This document shows, piece by piece, positions 44,750-57,927 of a stretch of DNA of 64,000 nucleotides (position 1 is the first letter of the stretch; every line of letters begins with the position of its first letter). Location: the NCBI GenBank assembly GCA_030674185.1, contig CM060312.1, positions 2,839,393-2,903,392 on the forward strand, given 5' to 3'. Under the pieces are notes generated by a model. That model saw nothing but the letters and a program-made list of their open reading frames with translations, did no database searches and had not been told where the DNA came from. This DNA comes from Monoplex corrugatus (taxonomy: Eukaryota > Mollusca > Gastropoda > Littorinimorpha > Ranellidae). Made by a program: the position numbers and the translations under genes.

Positions 44750-47700
44750 TCTTCTTCTTCTTCTTCTTCTTCTTCTTCTTCTTCTTCTTCTTCTCTCTCC
44801 TCCTCCTCCTTCTCTCTACAGTTCCATGAAGAATACTGGGATGCCGCACTAATGTATTGTTCACAAGACTCCTCCAACTCTGTGAGCTGTGTGTGAAAGC
44901 TTGGGTCTTTGTAAATGACCTGTCCATTCTGCAGTGTTGTCATTCCTTCGTTGTTGTTGTTTTTCTTTTTTCTGTCATATGGTGTGTCTTGGGCAGATTG
45001 GTTTTTGTTTGTTTGTTTGTTTTGCTGGGTTCTCCTCACATACTGCAGGTAGTACTGGGTTACGTGGTTACCAGGAGCAGAGGTCAACCTCTGATCTGAC
45101 CGTACAGTTCCGCGAGATTTTATTTGAAGGGGACAAGGAGGACAGAAATTATGTTGACGTGCCCATACCACTACTGTATGTTAAGTCCACAGGTCATTAC
45201 GACCTGCTATCACTGATCAAACTGTTTTGTCTTGCTGAGCTGTGTTGACTGTACAATGGAATAAAGCTTAGGGGATGGGGGAGTTACACTACTACTGAGG
45301 CAACAGATGACTCTCCATGTAGCATGCACATACTGCAGACAGTCAACACCATGTGAATGTAAGCTGGTCGTCGACAGTCTGATGACATGGACACAGGCAT
45401 TACTGGTACGTGACATGTTGAGGTACACCACGTGTTACAACTACAAACTGTAGACAGTCAATAATGTGACATGTTGAGGTACACCACGTGTTACAACTAC
45501 AAACTGTAGACAGTCAATAATGTGACATGTTGAGGTACACCACGTGTTACAACTACAAACTGTAGACAGTCAATAATGTGACATGTTGAGGTACACCACG
45601 TGTTACAACTACAAACTGTAGACAGTCAATAATGTGACATGTTGAGGTACACCACGTGTTACAACTACAAACTGTAGACAGTCAATAATGTGACATGTTG
45701 AGGTACACCACGTGTTACAACTACAAACTGTAGACAGTCAATAATGTGACATGTTGAGGTACACCACGTGTTACAACTACAAACTGTAGACAGTCAATAA
45801 TGTGACATGTTGAGGTACACCACGTGTTACAACTACAAACTGCAGACAGTCAACATGTGACGACCGATTACAGTCTGATGACACAAGGTACGTGACATGT
45901 TGAGGTACACCACGTGTCACAACTACAAACTGGAGACAGTCAATAACATGTGAAAGCCGATTACAAACAGCCTGATGACGTATACAAGGCATTACTGGTA
46001 CAGTCAGGGTACATTATGGGGACAAGATACCATGTTGAGGTAGTCCATATGTCATCCTCCACGAACTGCACACAAAGTATGATAGAGTTCATCACTTGTG
46101 GACGTTAACTTGTCCAAATGACAGACACACGTAGGATAGATTACTAAGATTTGTGTCCTGTACTGGATAGGCAGATGGGGGAAAAGAACAAATAACAGTT
46201 GGCATAAATTGATAATTTCAGTCACAGAGTCGTCAAAAAGACACCCCTATTATGCAGACATATTGCGTACTGTGTGTATGTGCTCCACACAGACAATTTG
46301 ATGGCAACACGATTGGCTTATCTGATACCTTCTATCTGCTCATTAATTTGATATGATGGTAATGTTGTTGTAACATGTCACAGCACCAAATATCTGATAC
46401 CTTCTATCTGCTCATTAATTTGATATGTTGGTAATGTTGTTGTAACATGTCACAGCACCAAATATCTGATACCTTCTATCTGCTCATTAATTTGATATGT
46501 TGGTAATGTTGTTGTAACATGTCACAGCACCACAACTACTTGTCTGACTTACTTGACGTACCTATTGTACAGGTACAGCCAGACACCGTGAGCACGACAG
46601 TCAAGTGGTTAAAACAATGACAGTCAAGTGGTTAAAACAACGACAGTCAAGTGGTTAAAACAACGACAGTCAAGTGGTTAAAACAACGACAGTCAAGTGG
46701 TTAAAACAACGACAGTCAAGTGGTTAAAACAATGACAGTCAAGTGGTTAAAACAATGACAGTCCAGTGGTTAAAACAATGACAGTCAAGTGGTTAAAACA
46801 ATGACAGTCAAGTGGTTAAAACAACGACAGTCAAGTGGTTAAAACAATGACAGTCAAGTGGTTAAAACAACGACAGTCAATTGGTAAAAACAACGACAGT
46901 CAAGTGGTAAAAACAACGACAGTCAAGTGGTTAAAACAACGACAGTCAAGCGGTTAAAACTGACAGTCAAGTGGTTAAAACAATGAAGTCAAGTGGTTAA
47001 AACAATGACAGTCAAGTGGTTAAAACAATGATCTGCTAATTGAAAGGTCTGGGTTTAAACCTGATCGTGTGCCACCAGGTGGGTAAAAGGTGAAGATTTT
47101 TCCAGTGTCCTAGGTCAACATGACTGAAGACCGTTTATATGCATATGCACACAAAATGTCAACTATGCATGTTAAAGATCCTGTAGGCCATAGAAACACG
47201 AAAACACCCAGCATGTAATGCACACCCTGAAAACAAACACAACAAACAACAAACAAACAAACAAACAAACAAACAACAAACAAAAACAAACAAACAAACA
47301 AACAAACAAAAGTCTTGTGCTTAATTGGGTGGTCCCATTTTCCTTGGATGGGATATATGCACACTGTTTTGTCCACGATGCGCTATGCAGACAGTATGTT
47401 GCTGCACAGTCTGCATAATCTGTCTGTGGTGGACGTCCTGCTGAGTGTTTCCACTTTTCTGTAAGTCACAGACATTGACACGACTTGCAGGATCTTTAAT
47501 GTGCATACTTGATGTCCTGCTTGCGCAGACACAATGAAGAGGTTTAGGCACTAACGGTCTGTGACCTTGACACGACTTGCAGGATCTTTAACGTGCATGT
47601 TTGATGTCCTGCTTGCCCAGACACAAGGCAGAGGTTTAGGCACTAACGGTCTGCACTCACGTTGATCTTGGAGATGGGAAAAATCTGCACCTTTACCCCC

Positions 47701-50700
47701 ACACTGGGTGTACCCACACCCTATACCCACCACACTGGATGTAACCACACCCTTTACCCCCACACACTGGATGTACCCACACCCTTTACCCACCAAACTG
47801 GATGTAGCCACACCCTTTACCCCCCACACAGGATGTACCACACCTTTTACCCCCCACACTGGATGTACCCACACCCTATACCCCCCACACTTTATGTACC
47901 CACACCCTTTACCCCCCACACTGGATGTACCCACATCCTTTACCCACCACACTGGATGTACCCACACCCTTTACCCCCCACACTGGATGTACCCACACCC
48001 TTTACCCACCACACTGGATGTACCCACACCCTTTACCCCCCACACTGGATGTACCCACATCCTTTACCCACCACACTGGATGTACCCACACCCTTTACCC
48101 CCCACACTGGATGTACCCACATCCTTTACCCACCACACTGGATGTACCCACATCCTATACCCATCACACTGGATGTACCCACACCCTTTACCCCCCACAC
48201 TGGATGTACCCACACCCTTTACCACCACACTGGATGTACCCACATCCTTTACCCATCACACTGGATGTACCCACACCTTTACCCCCACACTGGATGTACC
48301 CACACCCTTTACCCCCCACACTGGATGTACCCACACCTTATACCCCCACACTGGATGTACCCACATCCTATACCCCCCACACTGGATGTACCCACACCCT
48401 ATACCCCCCACACTGGATGTACCCACACCCTTTACCCCCACACTGGATGTACCCACACCCTATTACCCCCCACACTGTATGTACCCACACCCTTTACCCC
48501 CCACACTGGATGTATCCACACCCTTTACCCCCCACACTGGATGTACCCACACCCTTTACCCCCACACTGGATGTACCCACACCCTTTACCCCCCACACTG
48601 GATGTACCCACACCCTTTACCCCCCACACATGGATGTACCCACACTCTATACCCCCCACACTGGATGTACTCCACACCCTTTACCCCCCACACTGGATGT
48701 ACCCACACCCTTTACCCCCCACTCCACTGGATGTACCCACACCCTTTACCCCCCACACTGGATGTACCCACACCCTTTACCCCCTACACTGGATGTACCC
48801 ACACCCTATACCCCCACACTGGATGTACCCACACCCTATACCCCCCACACTGGATGTACCCACACCCTTTATCCCCCACACTGGATGTACCCACACCCTT
48901 TACCCCCTACACTGGATGTACCCACACCTTTACCCCCCACACTGGATGTACCCACCTACCCTAATACCCACACCCACACTGGATGTACCCACACCTACCC
49001 CACTTTATCCACCCACACATGGATGTACCCACACCCTTTACCCCCCACACTGGATGTACCCACACCCTAATCCCCCACACTGGATGTACCCACACCCTAT
49101 ACCCCCTACACTGGATGTACCCACACCCTTATACCCACCACACTGGATGTACCCACACCCTTTACCCCCCACACTGGATGTACCCACACCCTAACCCCCC
49201 ACACTGGATGTACCCACACCCTTTACCCCCCACACTGGATGTACCCACACCCTAATCCCCCACACTGGATGTACCCACACCCTATACCCCCTACACTGGA
49301 TGTACCCACACCCTATACCCACCACACTGGATGTACCCACACCCTTTACCCCCCACACTGGATGTACCCACACCCTAACCCCCCACACTGGATGTACCCA
49401 CCCCATATACCACACCACACTGGATGTACCCAAACCCTTTACCCCCCACACTGGATGTACCCACACCCTTTACCCCCCACACTGGATGTACCACACCCTT
49501 TACCCCCCCACACTGGATGTACCCACACCCTTTACCCCCCACACTGGATGTACCCAAACCCTTTACCCCCCACACTGGATGTACCCACACCCTTTACCCC
49601 CCACACTGGATGTACCCAAACCCTTTACCCCCCACACTGGATGTACCCACACCCTTTACCCCCCACACTGGATGTACCCAAACCCTTTACCCCCCACACT
49701 GGATGTACCCAAACCCTTTACCCCCCACACTGGATGTACCCAAACCCTTTACCCCCCACACTGGATGTACCCACACCCTTTACCCCCCACACTGGATGTA
49801 CCCACACCCTTTACCCCCCACACTGGATGTACCCACACCCTTTACCCCCCACACTGGATGTACCCACATCCCTTTACCTCCCACACTGGATGTACCCACA
49901 TCCTTTACCCACCACACTGGATGTACCTACACCCTTTACCCACCACACTGGATGTACCCACACCCTTTACCCACCACACTGGATGTACCCACACCCTTTA
50001 CCCACCACACTGGATGTACTCACATCCTTTACCCCCCACACTGGATGTACCCACACACCCTTTACACCCCCCACACTGGATGTACCCACATCCTTTACCC
50101 CCCACACTGGATGTACCCACATCCTTTACCCACCACACTGGATGTACCCACACCCTTTACCCCCTCACACTGGATGTACCCACACCCTTTACCCACCACA
50201 CTGGATGTACCCACACCTTTACCCACCACACTGGATGTACCCACACCCTATATTACCCCCACACACTGGATGTACCCACACCACCCACACTGGATGTACC
50301 CACACCCTATTAACCACACCCACACTTGATGTACCACACCCTTTACCCACCACACTGGATGTACCCACACCCTTTACCCACCACACTGGATGTACCCTCA
50401 CCCTTTACCCACACCCTTTACCCACCACACTGGATGTACCCACACCCTATACCCCCCACACTGGATGTACCCATACCCTTTACCCACCACACTGGATGTA
50501 CCCACACCCTATACCCACCACACTGGATGTACCCACACCCTTTACCCACATCCTTTACCCACCACACTGGATGTACCCACACCCTATACCCCCACACTGG
50601 ATGTACCCATACCCTTTACCCCCCACACTGGATGTACCCACACCCTTTACACACACCCTATACCCCCCACACTGGATGTACCCACACCCTTTACCCACCA

Positions 50701-51844
50701 CACTGGAGGTAGGTCTACCCAGACATGACTGAACCCAGTCCTCCCAATTAGAAGTGTGACGTCTTACCCACCTGACTATCCCTCGTGGGGACGCCGGGGG
50801 CTCATTCAGTATAAATAGTGTCCCCACCTTCTGGAAATTCTGTGCTAGAAATTATCTCTTTTCTGTCACTGTCTTTGTTTCTGCCTTGTTGCTTTGCTTT
50901 CTGTCATTTCTTCCTATCATTTTGTGCCTTAATGGTCCATTCACCTGTATGTGTTCGATAAAGTCTTACGTACTTTTTCTTAGGATTGATAATTGGGTAC
51001 ATATATTAAGTGCATTTTGGCTCTAGGGAGGTGAGATAAGCGGAAGCAATTTTAGGTAATTTATACCTGTTTTATATACGTTTTTGTGTCCTTATGTACG
51101 CTTATATTTGTATTCAGGTATGTTTTTTAAATCTCCCCTGTGCAATAAATTGGATGGAGTGGTCAACGCCAGGGGCATGTCCTTATATTATGTGCGCGAA
51201 TGCATTGATATGTGTACTTAATTTTCTTTCTTTTCTTTTTTTTTCCTGTTGAAGTTTTGTATGTTTTGAAGCTGTTATAGCCCTGATATGGCTCTGCGCA
51301 GTCGGCTGGGCTTTAAACAACAATAACATAACAAAACATGACGTAACCCACCTGACTACGCCACCCATCAAACCCATCCTGACTTACGTGAGTGTAGGTG
51401 AAGTCAAAGACAGCAGCAAACTGCCGCAGAAGCTGAGGGTCTTTAGTGGTAGAGTAGGCCATGAGCATAGCGATCAGTGTCTCGTTATGTGGCCACCACA
51501 GCTTCATGTCCCACTCCAGCTGCACGGGCGACTCGCCGTCCACGTCCAGCATGTAGAACAGCCCGCCATACTGGTCGTCCCAGCCACGTTGGAAGGAGGA
51601 CTTGATGAAGGTGTCGATGGCCAGGGTCTGCAGGCTGACGTCACCAGTCTCACGTGCCTTCTGCAGCAGGAACCAGCCCGCTTCTATGGCGTGACCTGCA
51701 CACCACCATCTGTTTGTTGGTATTTGGTAAAGAAAATGTTTCAGCCCTCCGTTTCTTTTTTTTAAATTATTTTAATTTATTCTTTTTATGAAAATGAAGT
51801 TATTTCTTAGCATTCAGAGAGAGACGGAGAGGAGGAGGGAGGGA

Positions 51845-51907
<63 letters not shown>

Positions 51908-53338
51908 TGTGTGTGTGTGAGACAGTGAGTGAATGTGATTATGTGTTACAGGCCATGAAGACAGACAGACAGTGAATATGTTATATGTCACAGGCCATGA
52001 AGACAGACAGTGAATATGTTATATGTCACAGGCCATGAAGACAGACAGACAGTGAATATGTTATATGTCACAGGCCATGAAGACAGACAGTGAATATGTT
52101 ATATGTCACAGGCCATGAAGACAGACAGTGAATATGTTATGTGTCACAGGCCGTGAAGACAGACAGTGAGTGAATATGTTATATGTCACAGGCCTTGAAG
52201 ACAGACAGTGAATATGTTATGTGTCACAGGCCATGAAGACAGTGAATATGTTATATGTCACAGGCCATGAAGACAGACAGTGAATATGTTATGTGTCACA
52301 GGCCATGAAGACAGACAGTGAGTGAATATGTTATGTGTCACAGGCCATGAAGACAGACAGACAGTGAATATGTTATATGTCACAGGCCATGAAGACAGAC
52401 AGTGAGTGAATATGTTATATGTCACAGGCCATGAAGACAGACAGTGAATATGTTATATGTCACAGGCCATGAAGACAGACAGTGGGTGAATATGTTATAT
52501 GTCACAGGCCATGAAGACAAACAGTGAGTGAATATGTTATATGTCACAGGCCATGAAGACAGACAGTGAATATGTTATATGTCACAGGCCATGAAGACAG
52601 ACAGTGAATATTGTGTCACAGGCCATGAAGACAGACAGTGAATATGTTATATATCACAGGCCATGAAGACAGAAGTGAGTGAATATGTTATATGTCACAG
52701 GCCATGAAGACAGACAGACAGTGAATATGTTTTATGTCACAGGCCATGAAGACAGACGGTGAATATGTTATATGTCACTGGCCATGAAGACAGACAGTGA
52801 ATATGTTATGTGTCACAGGCCATGAAGACAGACAGTGAATATGTTATGTGTCACAGGCCATGAAGACAGACGGTGAATATGTTATATGTCACAGGCCATG
52901 AAGACAGACAGTCAGTGAATATGTTATATGTCACTGGCCATGAAGACAGACAGTGAGGTACCTGGGTTGATGAGTCGTCCTGCACTACCAGCCAGCTCCT
53001 GACCTTCAGTAGACACGTTTTCCAACACCACACTGCCGTTCCTCTGTCACCACCCAGAGGTCACAGGTCACACACAAACACAGAAACCACAGGTATAGGA
53101 CATTACAGATGGTAACGGATGAAAAAAACAACAACCAGTCCTTGCCCTTTCGTATAAACTGATTTCACCCACGTCTTGTACAATCATATCACAGAAATCA
53201 CTCTGTCAAACTACGATACATAGTTTGTGTATGTCAACCAACATGATCACATTATTGTCTCCATCATCCTCACTTCTCCAGTACATCCTCCACCCTCTAT
53301 AACACACACAGACACACAGACACACAGACAGACAGACA

Positions 53339-53415
<77 letters not shown>

Positions 53416-56400
53416 ATATACACACACAAAAGAAAAAATCCACCCCCACTGCCATCACCACGACACCCATTCTTTTTCCACCATTTTTGTTTTCGCCGTT
53501 CCTCCAATTCTTTTTCCATTTCCTCAAGGGAGAAGATACTAGACGGACTTGCAGAGTGGCTGAAGACAGGGAGGGTAGAAGAGATGCTTGAGGCAACACG
53601 AGATAGAGACAGATGGAAGTCCATAATCGCCAACGCCATGCTGCAAGGCACTTGATGATGATGATGATATTTCTTTTATCTCTGATTCAGGAAAATCCCA
53701 AACATTTTTCATTCCAAGTTGTAGAAATCTGTGCGGTGTTATTTTTGAGATGGTACCAATGTTTGTCTGTTCTTGGGTCATCCTGTAGGCTAACAGGTGT
53801 TCTTGGGTCATCCTGTAGGCTAACAGGTGTTCTTGGGTCATCCTGTATGTTACCAGGTGTTCTTGGGTCATCCTGTAGATCACCAGGTGTTCTTGGGTCA
53901 TCCTGTAGATCACCAGGTGTTCTTGGGTCATCCTGTAGGTTACCAGGTGTTCTTGGGTCATCCTGTAGGTTACCAGGTGTTCTTGGGTCATCCTGTAGAT
54001 CACCAGGTGTTCTTGGGTCATCCTGTAGGTTACCAGGTGTTCTTGGGTCATCCTGTAGGTTACCAGGTGTTCTTGGATCATCCTGTAGGTTACTAGATGT
54101 TCTTGTGTCATCCTGTAAGTCACCAGTTGCTCTTGGGTCATCCTGTAGGCTACCAGGTGTTCTTGGGTCATCCTGTAGGCTACCAGGTGTTCTTGGGTCA
54201 TCCTGTAGGCTATTAAGTGTTCTTGGGTCATGCTGTAGGCTACCAGGTGTTCTTGGGTTACCTAGACCAGCATCTTTTCCAGTGGCGTCATCCTTCTTTT
54301 CACCAAGGGTGGATTACTATGGATCATGCTGATGCTAAGCCGGGGGTAGTGTCTTGGGCAACCAGTAGAGACAGTAAGTCTTGGCCAACCCTGCTAGCGC
54401 TACCTGAGATGTGTTTTGTATCTCTGTAGGTTTATCCAGTGTAGTCTTGGGTTCATTTTTGAGGTTACCATGTTGTTTCTTGGGTCATCCTGTAGGTTAA
54501 CAGGTGTTCTTGGGTCATCCTGTAGGTTCCCAGGTGTTCTTGGGTCATCCTGTAGGTTACTAGGTGTTCTTGGGTCATCCTGTAGGTTACCAGGTGTTCT
54601 TGGGTCATCCTGTAGGTCACCAGTGTTCTTGGGTCATCCTGTAGGCATCACCAGGTGTTTTGGGGTCATCTGTAGGTTATCAGTTGTTCTTGGTCATCTT
54701 GTAGGCAACAGATGTTCCTTGGGTCATTCCTGTAAGTCATCAGGTGTTTTTGGGTCATCCTGTAGTTATCAGGTGTTCTTGGGTCATCCTGTAAGTTATC
54801 AGGTGTTCTTGGGTCATCCTGTAGGTCACCAGGTGTTCTTGGATCGTCCTGCAGGTTACCAGGTGTTTTTGGGTCATCGTGTAGTAGCTACCAGGTGTTT
54901 TTGGGTCATTCTGTGGGTCACCAGTGTTCTTGGGTCATCCTGTAGGTTACCAGGTGTTTGGGAATCATCCTGTAAGTCACCAGGTGTTCTTGGGTCATCC
55001 TGTAGGTTATCAGGTGTTCTTGGGTCGTCCTCTATTGCGTGTTCCTTCTGATGTCCAGTGGAGAGCAGTCCAGGTGATGTTTCCCGCTCTCTTCAAGTCA
55101 TGTATCATGTGTCTAATCTATCTCCATCGTCTTTCAATGATGATGTTGTCCATACTTCTTGATTACATTCAGGTGTGAGCACAGTGGATCTGGGAGAAAA
55201 GCTGATGACTTGAGGGTTGCTATATCTGACTCTGTGACTGAATGATGTCTGTCACTATGAACAGTAGTGGACACAGTAGATGGTGTTCTGACCATGTTGT
55301 ACATACATTACTTAACTCTCCTCTGGTGGGTGGCTTCACAGCAGCTCGAAATCATCGGCGTCTATGAACATCCTGTCCTTGACACAGTTTGAATGGATGA
55401 ACTTGTGTGTGGTGGTATGAGTGAAATGTCAAAAATCAGGTATGGGGTCAATACCTTGAAAGCTGTTCAGAAGATGGACACTTCAAAAAGTTAGAGTCTG
55501 TCAAATAACTCTGACTTCCTAGGGGAGTGAGGTGGTAGTGACCTCACCTTCCCTTTAGGTCATGGATAGAGGGCACTACCCATCTCCTAACTGACAGTCT
55601 TGATGGAGGCAGACACAAGGAGATCATCATAAGGAAGATTAGGAAAAGACAGGCCAACAGTATAGACAATTTAGAGGAAGGGGATTTGAGCACCTGTCAC
55701 AACGGAAAGGTGGAGAGAAAGGAGCACCGGGTAGACACCAGTGAAAAATGCGGACGACTTGCAAGTGGCTAGGACGAGGAGGGTGGGGAATGCTAGGGGC
55801 AACGGAGATAGAGACAATGGAAGACCATGATCGCCAACGGCCATGCAGGGGCACCTGACGATGTGATGACCCATCTCCTCTCCTTTACTGGTTTACCTCC
55901 CCAACCTGACCAGGGTTGGTGGGTGTCCCCACAGACAGACGATAAACAGACAAGGATCCTCACCCACCTGGACATGTTTCTGCACCTCAGTCAAACACCA
56001 CTGTTCAGTGTCAGCATAGTCGGTGGACAGGCAGGGTCCATGGTGGTCAGCTGGTCAATCAGACACAGCAACATCATGGGAACGGCCAGCGTGCTGACTG
56101 GTGTGTTGCCGCCAGCTGTTACACGTCCCAGGCCCGTGTCGTCCTGACGCACCCAGTACACGATCTGGTTCACATGGACATCGCCTCGTTCTGGAGACAA
56201 ATGTGTAGTGTGTCAATCAGACTTCACGGACAGTGTGTACTGGTTGTGACATGTGTAGAGTGTCAATAACACAATTGTGACACCTTAACAAGAGGTCAAA
56301 TGTTCGTGTGTCAGTGAGACTTCACGGACACTGTGTACTGAGTGTCAGATGTGTAGGTATCAATAACACAATTGTGACACTTACAAGAGGTCAAACGTGT

Positions 56401-56972
56401 AGTGTGTCAGTGAGACTTCATGGACTTCATGGAACTGTGTACTGGTGTCAGATGTGTAGAGTATCATATACAATTGTGACATTGTGACGAGAGTCAAGTG
56501 TGTAGTGACTGTCAGTGACACTTCAGACACTAACTTGCAATCGAAAGAGTAGCGCGTCAGTGAAATTCTGACACGAAGATGAATGAGTAGTGTGACAGTA
56601 AAATTATAACATTATAAGTAGAGTCCAATGTGCTCAGTGTCAGTAAAATTATAACGTTATAACTAGAGGTCCAATGTGCACTGTGACAGTAAAATTATAA
56701 CGTTATAACTAGAGATCCAATGTGCACTGTGTCAGTAAAATTATAACATTATAACTAGAGATCCAATGTGCACTGTGTCAGTAAAATTATAACATTATAA
56801 CTAGAGATCCAATGTGCACTGTGTCAGTAAAATTATAACATTATAACTAGAGATCCAACGTGCACTGTGACAGTTAAAGTATGTCGTGAACAATGCGGTA
56901 ACCTATCCTGAAGTGAGCTGGAGGAATTTGGTGAACAGTTATTTAGTGAGGCCCCCAATGACTTCAAGGATT

Positions 56973-57003
<31 letters not shown>

Positions 57004-57854
57004 AAGAAGAAGAAGAATGTATGCATGCATGTATGTATGTATGTATGTATGTATGTATGTATGTATGTATGTATGTATGTATGTATGTATGTATGTATGT
57101 ATGTATGTATGTATGTATACATGTATGTACGTACGTACTGTCGGTAATACCGCTATTGCTTTTTCTGATTGCGTTCGTGACCTCGGTTTTGTCTTTGACC
57201 ATAATCTCTCCATGCACCAGCACATCATCAAAACATGTCAGGCTGCATACATCGAACTTAGACGCATTAATTCTATTAGACACTACCTTACATTAGACGC
57301 AACCAAGACGTTAGTTACTGCATGCATTCTGTCTAGGTTAGATTATTGCAATTCACTCCTTGCGGGTTACCCTCAGAAACATCTCAAACATTTGCAACAA
57401 GTTCAGAACTCTGCAGCTAAACTCATCTTCAAGGCACGTAGGTCACAGCACTGCACACCCCTGTTTCAGACACTGCACTGGCTCCCGGTTGAACAAAGAA
57501 TAAAATACAAGATTTGCTGCCTTTGTTATCACATCATTTCTGGAACTGCTCCTGACTATCTCTCTGAACTCTTGACTGTCTACGTACCTTCTCGATCACT
57601 CCGCTCTTCTGTGGATGACAAGAAGTTTCGTGTGCCAAAATATAACAGAGAAACTCACGGTGGTAGAGCCTTTGCAGTTTTTGCTGTTCAGACATGGAAC
57701 TTGTTGCCTCAGTCCGTCCGCCACTCTAAAACTCTACCATCTTTCAAAACAAGTTTAAAAACTTACTTCTTTAAACAGTGTTTTTCCTGATTTTGGCTAG
57801 TGGGTTGATCCTGCTTGACATTCTGGATGAAATTGTGCACAATGGGGTGTATGC

Positions 57855-57927
<73 letters not shown>

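Noticed and set aside
45050..45245. Exon-like open frame ([20 protein letters not shown])
   Set aside because: No recognisable domain, no clear flanking splice pair fitting either gene, and on the opposite strand to RENBP.
47005..47080. A functional tRNA gene at the SINE-A head
   Set aside because: Box-like motifs are present but the cloverleaf cannot be completed, and the same head recurs in front of SINE bodies.
47662..50732. Long His/Pro/Thr-rich open frames (up to 510 codons)
   Set aside because: Stop-free 31-32-bp minisatellite inside a SINE. Several frames are open at once and unit lengths are not multiples of three.
53539..55051. Open frames with repeated [10 protein letters not shown] or [10 protein letters not shown]
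   Set aside because: Period 30 is a multiple of three, which keeps frames open on both strands. The array derives from a dead LINE tail.
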